64,000 nt of DNA from Silurus meridionalis (taxonomy: Eukaryota; Chordata; Actinopteri; Siluriformes; Siluridae), in NCBI RefSeq assembly GCF_014805685.1, contig NC_060909.1, positions 3,034,792-3,098,791 on the forward strand. The letters are read 5' to 3'. The notes under the pieces are model-generated. The model saw only the letters and a program-made list of their open reading frames with translations, made no database searches and was not told where the DNA came from. The stretch's first letter is position 1. The number at the start of each line of letters is the position of its first letter. The translations under genes and the position numbers were made by a program. This document shows, piece after piece, positions 20,377 to 32,084 of the stretch.

Positions 20377-21046
20377 CATGGTTAAAGCCGAGTTTAGCTC
20401 AACCCATATATAAACATCTCAGCACTTCCTAGCACTCATTTCCCCCATGTAAGAGTGCAGGAGGTGAAGAAAGCGAACCCTGAAACACATTAAAACAGTG
20501 CCTGGATGCAGCAGATTAGCACTGAGGCGTACAGTCAGAAGAGCCAAACAATTCATCTATAATTCATAGTAAGTGAGAACACATACATATCAACTTCAGG
20601 AAGTTTAGAAAAAAAAAATCTTTGATGTTTTGGAGAAAGGGGTTGCTGCTGGGGTGGGGAGGGGGGGGGGGGTGAATACGGTGTCTTGTGGATCTGTTGC
20701 AGTAATGCAAATATTTAGCAGGCCGAATAAACGGCGAAAGAGCAGTCGAAGCAAAGGCAGTATGGAATATTAAATAGAAAGCAAATTCCTGTAAACATGT
20801 CTCCTCGTAGTATCAAAGATGGGAAATACTGTGGACCCTCGAGGCCCTTCCTCTGAAACTTGCTCAATTTGCTGAACTCGATGTCTTTACAGTTTTGCAT
20901 ATTCGTGTCATGTGCTGCATAAACGATGATGCAGTCGTGTGATGTTTCTTATGATTACCTTCTGTTTTGTATGAGAATTTCTGCGTAATTATTATTTATT
21001 ATTCTGAATATTTAATGTGAGATCTAATCACTGATTCTGTTATATA
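20377..21046. other. Unassigned sequence with a G-run
   Basis: A G-rich tract at 20651-20672 ('ggggtggggag' followed by twelve more G) could form a G-quadruplex on this strand. The segment 20550-20605 has a near copy at 23706-23760. No gene signal. Confidence 0.4.
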
Positions 21047-22295
21047 CAGTGGGCTAAACTATTTGAGTAAATATACTTCAATTATCATTTAATTTTTGAT
21101 ACTGAGTATTAAACCAAGAAGCAACTTTTACTCTTAACTCAACTACATTTATGATTTAATAGATGTTCTTTTACTCCACTATATTTTAATTAACAAGGAT
21201 CGCTACCAATTACACTTTGCACCTTTGCTGAAGATATTAAGCCCAAGCACTCCCCTACACATCTGCTGCCTTTGAGTGACTTTTTTCTTTTTTCTTTTTT
21301 TTTGCTGGCCTTTTTTTCAATCCAAAAAGAGTTCGATTAAATTCCAAAAAACTTTGAGAAACATTTTTTCTGTTAAAGTTAAATAAAAATATTGGCCTTC
21401 TTTAAAACTGAGAGCTGCATCACATCACAGTCAGCTCGGAATATTTGCTTTTAATTTATCCAAAATCATTTACATTAAATTTATTTGTCAAGCGCTTTTC
21501 ACAACAGACATTGTCTAAAAGCAGCTTTACAGAAATCAACAGTTAAGGTGAATGGTGTGTATTTATCCCTGATGAGCAGCCTGTGGCGACTGTGGCAAGA
21601 AAAAACTCCCTTAGATGTAATGAGGAAGAAACCTTGAGAGGAACCAGACTCAAAAGGGGAACCCATCCTCATTTGGGTGACATCAAGAGTTTGATCATAA
21701 ATCTTTCAACAATACAGAACACTGGAGAGTGAGAACTAACATGAGCACTGGAGTATAAGATTATAAGTAATGTTCTTTCTACAGTCTTATACAGTCTATA
21801 TGGTTAGTAGCTCCTAGTTTTATAAGCTCAGCAGTTGTGATCATCACAGATCCAGCATCAGCTTCTCTATGCCAGAGCCTTTAAACACTCCAGGAGGTCC
21901 AATGTCAAAACCACACATGAAGTGGGATCCAATTGGCACTGGTACGTCTCTAGATGGTTCGGGATGTTTGTGAGTTCGGCATCTACTTCTTTAAAGTCTA
22001 TAATCATCACGAGGCTTGCGTTTTGTAAAACTGTTGTGTTGATGGTTAATGCAGTGTTCATGTGTACACTTTGAGTTGTATTTTAGGAAAAAACCCACAA
22101 TTTTTGACTTTTCACTAAATGGTGTTGAAGACGTGCATTTTTGAGTCTACGTTCAATACGAGTCAAATACTCAAATACTGATAGTTTAACTCAAGTCATA
22201 TTTGAATTGGTGACTTTGTCTTGTAATGATATAGGTTTTGCAGTGAAGTATCAATACTTTTACTTAGGTATAATATTCAGGTTCTCTTTACACTG
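21047..22295 (+). mobile_element. hAT-like repeat family F, split by repeat C
   Basis: Starts CAGTGGGCTAAACT and ends TCTTTACACTG, giving short CAGTG inverted termini. The left part (21047-21440) matches 28775-29165 block by block ('ctactc/ttaactcaactacattt', 'cacatctgctgcctttgag', 'ctgagagctgcatcac'). The right part (22016-22295) matches the reverse complement of 27160-27395 and the end of the 28775 copy. Between them lies a repeat C copy at 21470-22015, so family C was inserted later. No clear TSD was found. Other copies are at 27160-27735 and 28775-29396. Confidence 0.6.
21470..22015 (+). repeat. Interspersed repeat family C, most complete copy
   Basis: Contains all blocks in order: 'tttatttgtcaagcgctttt', 'ctaaaagcagctttacagaa', 'ccctgatgagcagcctgtgg', 'gaagaaaccttgagaggaac', 'ggggaacccatcctcatttg', then a long 3' part to 'cggcatctacttctttaaag'. 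About 545 bp, usable as the reference copy for the other six. Confidence 0.75.
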
Positions 22296-23102
22296 TAATT
22301 ATAATTAGCTACTTAAAATAGACCAGTTCTTTAAAAGCTGAAGTTGCAGTGCTCCATCCGAAGCTCGAGTAGAAGGTTCTGAATGCTTGTTTAACAAGAA
22401 ACCGAGTACCAACAGGCAACATGGCTGATAACAAGCAGTTGCCTCTTTCTCTGTCCCTATTGATTGGATATTTGTGGACTGCATCATTAGTTTTTTTCAG
22501 TTTACAGTATGTAGCCCTGAGCAGCACATGGACACTTTTTTCAGCTGCAGTTTGGGAAAAAAAAGTTGTTATATCCTAAGTAACGTTTCCTTTATCACTC
22601 ACCTGGAACATTAAGAATACCTCTATCATTTTGTTCTAGTTCCCATTCCACTCAAGCACCTGAACATTTGCACTTTAGGTTCACAAATTCATCTGCATTC
22701 ATGTCTCATCTTATTTATATAAAAAGCCGATATTATGACGATTATGGGAAGATGTTAGACGTCAGAATCGCTTCAAAACTTGCGATATCTGTTCAATCGT
22801 GCTGTGTGATAAAACTGCACATCTTAGAGTGGTCTTATATTGTGGCCAGCCTAAAGCACACCTGTGCGATAATCACGCTGTCTAATCAGCATCTTGATCT
22901 GACACACCTGCGAGGTGGATGGATTTTCTCGGTAAAGTTAGAAGTTCTCACTAACACAGATTTAGACAGATTTGTGAACAATATTTAAAAAAAGGCCTTT
23001 TGTGTACATGGAAAAAGTCTTAGATCGTTAAGTTCAGCTCAGGAAAAATGGGGGTTAAAAACAAATAATAATAATATGTTGCGTTTATAATTTTGTTCAG
23101 TG
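22296..23102. other. Unassigned sequence
   Basis: No family recognised. The 106-codon plus-strand frame at 22668-22988 shows no domain and has no support beyond being open. Confidence 0.3.
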
Positions 23103-23605
23103 TAGCATAAAGATATTATGAGTGGTGAAGTGAAGAACACTGATCATCTCTTCATCATGGCACCTGTTAGTGGGTGGATTTATTTATTAGGCAGCAAATG
23201 AACATTTTGCCCTTAAATTTGATGTGCTAGAAGGAAAAATGGGTGAGCGAAAGGATTTAGGTTTGAGTTAAACAAGGAGCAAATTGTGACGTCTAGACGT
23301 CTGGGTCAGAGCATTTCCAAAACTACAGCTCTTGTGGGATGTTCCTGGTCTGCAGTGGTTTATCAAAAGTGCACCAAGAAAGGAACAGTGGTGAACCGGC
23401 GACAGGGTCGTGGGCGGTCGAGGTTCATCGATGCACGTGAGGAGAGAAGGCTGGTCCGTGTGTTCCGATCCAACAGACGAGCTCCTGTAGCTCAAACTGC
23501 TAAAGAAGTTCATGCTGTTGATGATTGGCGGTTTAGAACTGTTTTGGCAGCAAAAGGGGGATCAACACAATATAAGGCAGGTGGTCATAATGTTATGCCT
23601 GGTTG
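23103..23605 (+). mobile_element. Tc1-like element, family Tc1-II, with transposase N-terminal remnant
   Basis: Runs from 'gcataaagatattatgagtg' to the terminal 'aggtggtcataatgttatgc'. The open frame from 23286 preserves the DNA-binding region of a Tc1 transposase: RRLGQSISKTTALVGCSWSA (first helix-turn-helix), then RRQGRGRSRF (the GRPR-like AT-hook) and the start of the second helix-turn-helix (RVFRSNRRAPVAQTAKEV). It then jumps to the 3' end with no DDE catalytic domain, so this is an internally deleted, non-autonomous copy. A frameshift relative to family members lies near the YQK segment. Sister copies are at 41833-42567 and 59483-59873. Confidence 0.8.
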
Positions 23606-23848
23606 GTTAAGTTGCTCTGGATAAAAGCGTCTGCCAAATTCCAATCATCTAAATGTATATACAAACATGTATTAGTGTATTTTAGAGAAATTGTAGCTCA
23701 TTGGTTAAAAATTCATCTATAATTCATATTAAGGGAGAAAATATATTACCTTCAAGAAGTTTTCCACAAGCTGTCACTGGTTTCACTGCTAATTTGTAAG
23801 TCATTCTGGAGAAGTGTATTTGCCAAATGCCATAAATGTAAATGTAAA
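23606..23848 (+). mobile_element. SINE family B tails, two pieces
   Basis: The first piece is a tail only, 'gttgctctggataaaagcgt' followed by 'ctgccaaattcc', fused directly to the Tc1-II end. The second (about 23690-23848) has a head-like 'ttgtagctcattggttaaa', a foreign middle (23706-23760) and the tail 'gtatttgccaaatgccataa'. The tail is the widespread fish type. Confidence 0.6.
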
Positions 23849-24011
23849 ATGAAAGACTGTGAATTGTCAAGGGTGAAGGATTCAATCTGAGTTTTTCAAA
23901 GAAGCTTGTAAAAGTTATAATTAATAGAGTATTCGAGAGCTAATGACTAAAATAGAACAAGAGAACAAGATTCTACCGATGATTTCAAAACCATGTCATT
24001 GTCTTATTTAC

Positions 24012-24117
24012 CATTGGATTTTGGAGCTGAAGGTCGGGAGTTCAAATCCTAGCCAGACCAAGTTGCCATTCTTGGGCCCCTGAGCAAGGCCCTTAACCCT
24101 ATAGCTTCTCAGTGGTG
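24012..24117 (+). mobile_element. SINE family B fragment
   Basis: Shows the B-box-like 'gtcgggagttcaaatcctag' and the body 'ccctgagcaaggcccttaac'. Head and tail are missing. Confidence 0.6.
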
Positions 24118-26029
24118 AGTATTTTTTTAATTAAAACATTAGATTTTTATTTGTTTTATTGTAAATAGAATATGAATTTTTTTTTATTTGCAAATAATTT
24201 CATTTTGTTTTCATTTACATTCCCAACATTTTTGGAATTGGAGTTGTAGATGGTATTTTTAGTCTAGGATCTAATAAATTAGTATTAGAATGTATTTATT
24301 TAAAAAACATCAAAACAATAGATAAGGACATCTGCCATATGAAATTTAAAACGTGGGACTGGCAGAAGTTGTCATTCCAGTGCCACCGTTCTGCCCTTCC
24401 TTGAGAAAAGATCCTAACCCCTAACCCCCAGACACTGTAGTTACATTGGAAACGCTAAATGAATATATTCTATTCTATTGCAGAATGTAACCTTGATAAC
24501 CTGTGATATGGATTACAGATTTTCTCAGTTGCTTTGGAGCATTTCTCCGACCAGAAATGAGATTCTCTAAACTACTTGTTCAACCTCCACATCATGGAGT
24601 CTCTGGTGCCCATCATAAAAGCATTTCTTGTTGCTTTAAACTAATTGCGAATGCTTAAGTACATTCATTTAATTAATTGCGTACAAGTGTCTGCTCTTTC
24701 TTACATTATCAGTTGTTTATCTCGTGTTTACCGGAATAGTTTTAACGAATTTTGATTTTAATTTCATTTCTAAATGTCAGTAATTGAGGTGAGTGTACGG
24801 CAACAGTTCTCTAAATTAAGACAAAACTTACTCTCCGTCCAAGATTCGATTGGCGACGGAGCAAAACACAGAATTACAATTTAAAAAAATGGATGAACAA
24901 CCAGGAAACTAACGATCATTAGTACAGTACAGTAAAAGTGTGAATCCTGTTCGGTCTCTAGCAATTAACATCCCACATACAGTAATGTGTACATTCGTGC
25001 TGTTGAGATTTGTAGATGCCGTGAGGAAGAAATTCAGTCAATGGATTTTCAATTGTATTCATTTCATTGTAACAAAAAAACGTAGTTTACATCAGGAAAT
25101 TCTAAAACCGTGCGCCATCATACTGCCAACATGACTAAACATTTTAACAATCTTGCTTGTGAACAATGACAAAAGGACTTCCGATGATGTTCTTTGGCAC
25201 CAATACTTACTTTTGAGAGATGAACTACAGATTTTGAGAAAAGTACAGGCTTTTGAAAGTAATCCATTGTGCTGTGCTGTTTGTACTAATTCTTTTTGAG
25301 AAGCAAGAAATGCTCGAAGCAACTGAGAAAAAACTCTAGCAACTTTGAGAACATTGAGCCAAAGACAAATGATGAGAACTAGGCCGCAGAGGAGAAAACT
25401 ACATCCCGCTGTTGGTTTTGTTCTGAAACGGACAACGTGTAGACAGGTTTCAATCATAACTGACGCATCCACTGGCTTCCTCCCTCAGATCTCCTTTGAG
25501 ATCTCTTTTTGGCCGGTCTTATCTGTCAGCTTTCATTACATCAGCCCAGGCCTCTGACCTTTCCCATGTAGCATGAGGGATGCCAAGATAGAGGCCAAAT
25601 GAAATCAAGAGCAACCCATGAAAGTCAATGTGTACCCTCGCTTGGTGCACCTCTTGGTCCCCTGAGATCATGTATTCCTTTTTTCAACCCTCGCTTCATT
25701 TTTTATCAAAGAGCGATACACTGTGTCTTGAAAATGAAAAGTGAAACCAGTTCCCATGTTAGAACACTGTGAATAATAGGCTTTGTTTAGAAGTATGGGG
25801 TAAAAAGCTTTATGTATGGTGAATCTAGACCTGAAGAGTTATGCTGGGTGAGGTTTTGGTCTTGCTCAGACGAGAAAATAAAAGTGCTTCACAGCACTTA
25901 TCATCAACTGAATTGCACTTAATGCATTTCCCATAATTCAGCATTTTCTTATTAAATCTCAAAAACTAAACAAAACAAACAAAAAAATGGCTTAGCTCCC
26001 AGCTCTTCACAGGTTTTTTTTTCCTGATC
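24118..26029. other. Unassigned sequence
   Basis: Largely AT-rich. A decayed SINE-like stretch may lie near 24360-24440. Frames at 25092-25557 on opposite strands overlap and show no domain. Confidence 0.3.
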
Positions 26030-26460
26030 CTCCTCATTTTAGATCAAGTGCTAGTGCTGTTAGTGGACACTCTAATTACCAACCAGCTTAGAAGCTGATG
26101 AGTTGATTAGCTTGATTATAGCATTCATTCTGTATTGAGTCATTCTGATGAAGGTGAATGCCCCTGAAGATTGGATTTTTGGGTGCTTAGACAGACCTCA
26201 TTATGTCAACCAGAAGAACTATTTCATCAGTTTGCAATTAGCAGTTATTTCAAGCATCTGCATGATGATCTGTATCTTCTGCTAATGCCTATATCCCTTA
26301 ATATCAATCAGATGAAAATTAAAGATAGCAAACAGGAGCAGGAGACGCTAAAATCCGCTTTCCTGAGTCACATGGACTAATTAGCATTTACATGCAAATA
26401 AATGTGCATGCATTTGCATAAACATGAGTGTGCATTTCTTTTCGCTTGCCACTTAACACC
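26030..26460. promoter_or_regulatory. Candidate conserved non-coding block with paired octamer motifs
   Basis: This stretch is free of recognisable repeats and dense in homeodomain-type cores (ATTA/TAAT), for example 'ctctaattaccaac', 'ttgattagcttgattatag' and 'gactaattagcattt'. It contains ATGCAAAT at 26392-26399 and its reverse complement ATTTGCAT at 26412-26419, a pair of POU octamer sites 20 bp apart. That texture resembles developmental enhancers, but conservation cannot be judged from one sequence. Confidence 0.3.
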
Positions 26461-26570
26461 GTTTTAGACATCATCAGAGAAAAGTATATTTAAAACAAAT
26501 GCCTGTGTAGTGTAGATAAAAAGGCTTGTTGGGGCTGGTTGCACCAACAGGGGGTTACCCTAGCTGAGTT

Positions 26571-26970
26571 TTATTTCGTTCATTCGTTCGTTCATTCGTT
26601 CACAATAATCATTTAACATGGGTTAGATTCATGTGAACAAAATGCACAAACTATGAACACACGTTTGACTGGAATACAGAACATTGCACCATATCTCTCT
26701 TACACATACACACACTGATTTACATCTGCAGGGCAATTTAGAACAGCCAATTACACTAACACCATGCTTCTGGGACAAGGAGTTGGAGAAACCCAAAGGA
26801 AACACAGACACAGATACAGGAAGGAAAACAAAAAGCTCAAGACAGACAGCCACTAGGGCTCAGCATCAAAGTCCAGGCCCTGGAGCTGGGAAGCAAGAAA
26901 TGAACCGGCAGCTCTCCAGGCTACCTTTGGTTGCAACTTTCTGGCCATAAAGCTATGATCATTGCAACTG
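26571..26970 (+). repeat. Interspersed repeat family G, distal part
   Basis: Begins with TTCG/TTCA tetramers and contains 'agggcaatttagaacagcca', 'gagaaacccaaaggaaacac' and 'ggccctggagctgggaagca' in the order known for a common fish repeat. The complementary proximal part of the same family is at 28424-28650. The 88-codon frame here is not a gene. Confidence 0.6.
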
Positions 26971-27159
26971 GTTAGAAGTTCTGGTTGGATAATTACATTT
27001 TGAATATACTATCATAAACGTTGCTTGTACTTATGTTGGTGTTTGCTTTTTTTGGGTCTAATACTAATAATATGTATAAGCAAGTTAAAACAGAGGTGTG
27101 AAGAGGAAATCATACGAAAAGAAAAAGAAAACGTATAAATACCTTAATGCTAAACTTAC

Positions 27160-27735
27160 TCTACTACAAGTTCAAAGTCACCGATACCAATGACAAGTAT
27201 CTGATTTGAGCAGTACTTGAGTATTTGACTCGTATTGAACGTAGGCTCAAAGATGCACAAGTCCTCAACACCAATACACACGTTAGTGAAGAGCCAAGAA
27301 CAGTTGATTTGTGAGGTTTTATTTCCTACAATACAAATCAAATTGTACAACATCAACACGACAACCTCGTCAACACGCCAGAATGAAACAAAGATCAAAT
27401 ACGTCAGTCAAAAAAGAAGCGAATTAGTAAAGCAACCTTTTAAAAAGGGATCTTAAGTTAATTAAATGACAATATCATGGCATTTTGTAGAAGAACCTTC
27501 AGTATTTAATGGACAAATAAAATGAAAGTAAATATCTCCTTGTATAGCCAGTAAATAAGCTAAATGTAATTGCTAATAGTAAATGTCAATTAAAATACAG
27601 TGGAGTAAAAAATAAACATATGGAATTATAAATGTAGTTGAGTAGAGAGTAAAAGTTACTTATATATTTGATACTCAATAAAAGTAGAAAGTAGCCAGAA
27701 AATTGCTACATTTACTCAAACACTTTATGCCACTT
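27160..27735 (-). mobile_element. hAT-like repeat family F, reverse copy
   Basis: Shares 'cagtacttgagtatttgact' and 'cgtattgaacgtaggctcaa' with the reverse complement of 22060-22210, and 'gtagttgagtagagagtaaa' with the reverse complement of the 28775 copy's start. It ends near 'catttactcaaacacttta'. Confidence 0.6.
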
Positions 27736-27847
27736 CATACTTTTGCTTATAAGCAGTTATAAGCAAAAGTATAGTAACCCAGGCTGCTTATCAAAGTGCA
27801 TTCAAGCATTACTTTGGTTCACATCCAGAAAATCCTCTCTGAAAATG

Positions 27848-28060
27848 GTCTAAACCAGGGGTCTCCGATCTTTTCCCGAAAGGGCCAGTGTGCGTGCAAG
27901 TTTTCATTCCAACCAATCAATGGTCACACCTGATAGTCATTGAAAATGAAGATCATTAGATTTGAACAGGTAGAATTTGGTGTGGACTTGCTTGGTTGGA
28001 ATAAAAACCTGCACCCACACTGGCCCTTTCTGGAAAAGATTGGAGACCCCCGGTCTAAAC
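27848..28060. mobile_element. hAT MITE with perfect 8-bp TSD
   Basis: The element is 27856-28052 (197 bp). Left end caggggtctccgatctttt; right end reversed cgggggtctccaatctttt; inverted similarity continues to 'agggccagtgtg'. It is flanked by identical gtctaaac octamers (27848-27855 and 28053-28060). TSD length and the CAGGGGT-type end identify a hAT (Charlie-like) MITE. With a perfect TSD it is one of the better-preserved insertions here. Confidence 0.9.
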
Positions 28061-28423
28061 GATGATCTAATTGAATTTCAGTAAACATATGCGTTGGTGG
28101 TACAGGAACCAGACGTCATCACCGCCGTAATCTGAAGGTAACCAGACTGATATCTCAGTTTGACAACGTGACAAGTTTCAAAAAGCTGTTAGATTGTCTG
28201 GTGCGCTTCCATGTTTATACACTTGCAGCCTTTGGTTTCTAGCAGTTTCATAAAAATGATGTAAAGCTTTTTTTTAAAGAAGATACCATTGCAAGGCTGA
28301 AAGAAAGGTAAAAGTGTAGAGTCATTGGTGAAAAAATGCTTGCTGTGTAACCAGTGGCTGGAAAAGTGGCTGGAGGTTCGTCAAATCAAGGAAATGGCCC
28401 CTTTGTATAAAAAAAGGGTGGGT
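28061..28423. other. Unassigned sequence
   Basis: No family recognised. Confidence 0.3.
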
Positions 28424-28650
28424 CATTGATTGATTGATTGATTGATTCAATCATTTTAAGTGACTGCTTTATCCTGGATAGGTTCTTGCTGTCTATCCTG
28501 GAAATACTGAGTACAAAGTGGGATTCTGCTATGTTGGACCTGGTCATGTTTATTGAGAAAGCATACCAGACCACCCAGACTCTGATACAAGGTCACGAAG
28601 CTTAGCCATGTGAAACTCAAATTAAATTGCCCCTGGATAGGCATGAGATT
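28424..28650 (+). repeat. Interspersed repeat family G, proximal part
   Basis: Starts with an ATTG run and 'attcaatcattttaagtgac', then 'tgctttatcctggataggtt', 'aaattaaattgcccctggat'. Ordered matches to the proximal half of a common fish repeat; the distal half occurs at 26571-26970. Overlapping minus-strand frames are artefacts. Confidence 0.55.
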
Positions 28651-28774
28651 TGTTCTAGGTGGCTTCTAACCATGCACCAATAATCACACAGTAAGAAGTG
28701 TGTAGAAAATGGGGGTGTGGTTTAGTGGGAGTTTGTAGCAGGAGAGAGTGTTTAATGGCGATTTACACTTAACA

Positions 28775-29396
28775 TAATTGATGGAAAGTTTTTAAGTAAA
28801 TTTACTTCGTTGCTGTACTTTTTTGGCTACTTTTTCATTTTACTGAGTATCAAAGCTAAAAGCAAATATTACTCTCTACTCGACTACGTTTATAATTCAA
28901 CAGATGTACTTTTTACTGCACTACATTTTGATTGACGATGAGCGTTACTAATTACATTTTGCACCTCTGATGAAGACGTCATTAAGGATCAACACTCTTC
29001 TACCCACATCTGCTGCCTGTGAGAGACTTTTTATCCCTGCTGGCCTCATTTTCAGTCCAAAAAGAGTTGGAATCAATTCCAAATCTTTGAGAAGCAGCTT
29101 TTGTTGAAGTTGAATTCAAATATTGGCCTCTCTCTGAGACTGAGAGCTGCATCAAATCTATGAAAAAATTATTTACTTTTATTTTATTTGTCTATTAAAC
29201 AATAAATATTTGTCTATTTTGTGACATCTTAGTTAATGCAGGTATATCATTTGATTTGTTTTTTAGGAAATAAAACCACACAAATCAACAGTTTTTGTAT
29301 TCAATCAGTTATTGGAATCAGTTCATTATAATGGAGTTTTGCAATAAGGCATCTATACTTTTACTCAAGCATGATTTTTGGGTCTTTACACCTCTG
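28775..29396 (+). mobile_element. hAT-like repeat family F, uninterrupted copy
   Basis: Contains 'ctctactcgactacgtttat', 'cacatctgctgcctgtgag', 'gactgagagctgcatcaaat', 'ggaaataaaaccacacaaat' and ends 'gtctttacacctctg'. The last motif reversed is CAGAGGTGTAAAG, a hAT-type terminus. This copy shows the undisturbed order that the 21047 copy has lost through insertion. Confidence 0.65.
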
Positions 29397-30325
29397 CTAA
29401 ACATAAATCTGTGACGCCATTAAACATCTGATGACGCTCAATCATCACTAAGCAAAGGTTTTTTTTTTTCTTCTAAAAAGAAGCTGGTTCTACTTTCTGG
29501 ATTATGATTTGCAATTCTGTCTCCACTGTCGTATCTTTGCTTTCTCTAAAATAACAAAAGATCCATTTTGATTTAGCAAACCGCAGATTGCACTTTCATC
29601 CCACCAGCATGGACTTTCCCTCATCAATCAACAGAGTTCTACAAAAAATACATTAAAAACATTGGAGCGCCCCCCCTCTCCCTCCCCCCTCCAAAAAAGC
29701 CCCACTGCTTTTATACGCAGGTCAATAATGAATCCAAAGGAATCTATTGTAATATAATATGCTATAAATGATTAAAATCCTTACTTCAGGGCATGCCTCA
29801 TTCTCCCGACGATTCCCTCACGTTGTTTTCCATTCCTTCCTCTCTCTCTCTCTCAACAATCCAGGTACAGTAGCCCATGAAACTTTCATTCGCGACGTTC
29901 TGCCTTTTATCAGTCGTATCCCCAGGCAACGACGGCATACCAGATGTCTGCTGGAATCAAACAATGTTTCTCCAGAAATGCGGTCCTCTAGTGACTCAGC
30001 TTTACAACTGGAGATAACAAGAACTCTTGTCACTGAGACTCACACTTGTCCTCACATATTCCCTGTTTGGACCTAAGGAGAAAAACAGGGAGAAAACGAA
30101 GAGGAAAAGAAGTCAAATAAAGAGAAGGCTGTAGTCCCCAGTTTTGATTTGCCACGTAAAGCGTGGCATAGTCCTCTTGTTTGGGCTGAAGCACCTGAGG
30201 AACACACTATTAAAGCATGTCATCACTGTCAGTGTACTGTATCTTTGATAAAACAACACTCCTGCACTGGATTCTGTTGTGCCCCACATCTTATGCCTCA
30301 TCCCCTCCTAAGCTTTCTTTCCCTC

Positions 30326-30329
<4 letters not shown>
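29397..30329. other. Unassigned sequence
   Basis: No family recognised. Short T-run near 29459 and a C-rich tract near 29670. A 102-codon plus frame (29768-30076) is overlapped by an antisense frame and shows no domain. Confidence 0.3.
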
Positions 30330-30376
<47 letters not shown>

Positions 30377-30395
30377 CCTCCCTCCCTCTCTCAAT
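30330..30395. repeat. (CT)n then (CCCT)n microsatellite
   Basis: About 22 CT units followed by CCCT units. It forms a polypyrimidine tract directly before an AG at 30417-30418. Confidence 0.95.
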
Positions 30396-30418
30396 CCATC
30401 TCTACATCCCACTCTCAG

Positions 30419-30631
30419 GCTCACATGCAGGGACTGGAGCAGAGTCTCGACTACAAATCAGCTCCACAGCTCATATCTCTTAAAGCCATTCAACACTTTC
30501 TGCTTTTCAACCAGGACTCCAGAACATATATGAAGAAGTATGTGATCACTCCAGGCACAAGCATATATCCCGACCTGGTTGGCTGGCTGCAGGTGTCACA
30601 CTCCAGCGCTTCTGCTTATCACCTGAAATAA
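30419..30631 (+). CDS. Candidate terminal exon after a polypyrimidine tract
   Basis: After the CT-rich tract the DNA reads 'catcccactctcag|gctc', a good splice-acceptor shape. The frame then stays open for 70 codons to TAA 30629-30631, starting AHMQGLEQSLDYKSAPQ and including SIYPDLVGWLQ. It is part of the longest open frame in the window that is not mainly a tandem repeat (30149-30631), though that frame also reads through the CT array. I recognise no domain. No polyadenylation signal pair or upstream exon could be tied to it, although 'aataaag' overlaps the stop. A chance frame is likely. Confidence 0.18.
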   Translation, partial: AHMQGLEQSLDYKSAPQLISLKAIQHFLLFNQDSRTYMKKYVITPGTSIYPDLVGWLQVSHSSASAYHLK

Positions 30632-30912
30632 AGAGAAATTTTAGCAGGGGTTTACTGAGCTTCAGCTACAAACTGCTTCAGAATGAGACGCATTTACTGT
30701 ATGTTTTAAAGGTTGCTCGTTACATATTCTGTGCATCTTAAATACATATGACGTGGTTTGAGAGTTTTGTAACACTCCAACATGCAGCGCAAGGCTGCAC
30801 ACACAGTCACAAGGAGCACCGACCTTCATAAGTCAGTGTGCAAAAGACATCGTCCTGCATACATCGGGAGCTGTGTGCATGAACAGCAAGTTAGACTGAC
30901 CGACCGACCAAC

Positions 30913-31033
<121 letters not shown>

Positions 31034-32084
31034 TGACTATATTTATTGTCTATGTAGAATTTAAGGTTCTACATGCACAAAATCCCTTGAACTCCTGAAG
31101 ACTTTTGAGCTGAAAGACCTTGAAACCATGACACTGTCCTTTTTACTGTGTTTATGTTGCTGTACGTTGGAAGATTCAGGATGCATATGAACTATATATG
31201 AATAATGAATATGATACAGCTGTTCTGTGAGCCAGATGTGAGTATTCCACCTACATGCATCTGTATAAATATTCAGATTAGGTTTATACAGTCGGTTGAT
31301 TAGAAGAACACCATCTTCCAAGCTGCAAATAAATACATTAATATACTTATAAGTCATTATAATATATAAGTCATCACTGTTCAAATCATGAATGTTGAGT
31401 GACAGTGATTTTCTCCTGGAAACTAGACTGAAAGGTCAATTCTATAAAAACAATTTCAACTTTTACTATTTAAAAGTAGCTTGTGGGTTTTTTTTGTACA
31501 AAACCTTGCAGTCAATAAGCATCCATTTTTGACCATTTGGTTTTATAAATAATTGTGCAGAATGAGATCCAGATATTAAAATAACATTTGGACATTTTGA
31601 GTGCAAATACAATATACAAATGTGATATAAGAACCTGAGCCAGCTCTAAATCAATTTAACAGCAGAACTGTAAAATGTATTGGGTCATTAGGCAAAAAAA
31701 AAAAAAGATACAGGGTTGGTTCTGCCATGGCAGCTTGGACCAAATGCAACACTCCATTTCGCTGTATTCACATGCAGTGTAAATATGTTGTCTGGGCAGG
31801 AAAAGCCTCTCGATAGACCCCAGTCGAGTTGATTCATTTCACTGTTAGTCACCATGTCTATAAAAACAAGCTTTTTGGTGGATTTTCACGAAAACTTTGC
31901 CAGAGCCTTCCTGGAACTGGAAATGAAATTGTGTTTTGGCTATGCACACCGTTGGCATGTTTGGAGAGAAATAAGGACTGCGTAGAAGGAAAAGCTCACA
32001 TAAGCAGTGTGGGAAATTCTGCAAGTGACAAATTGTGAAAATTTTGCATTTATTGGTACAGACTGATATCTTTAGAAGTACAAA
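31034..32084. other. Unassigned sequence
   Basis: No family recognised. A 107-codon minus-strand frame (31061-31384) has no domain. Confidence 0.3.

Noticed and set aside
30149..30418. Upstream half of the 160-residue plus-strand frame
   Set aside because: Includes the CT microsatellite read as Ser-Leu repeats; only the part after the CAG was kept, as a weak candidate exon.
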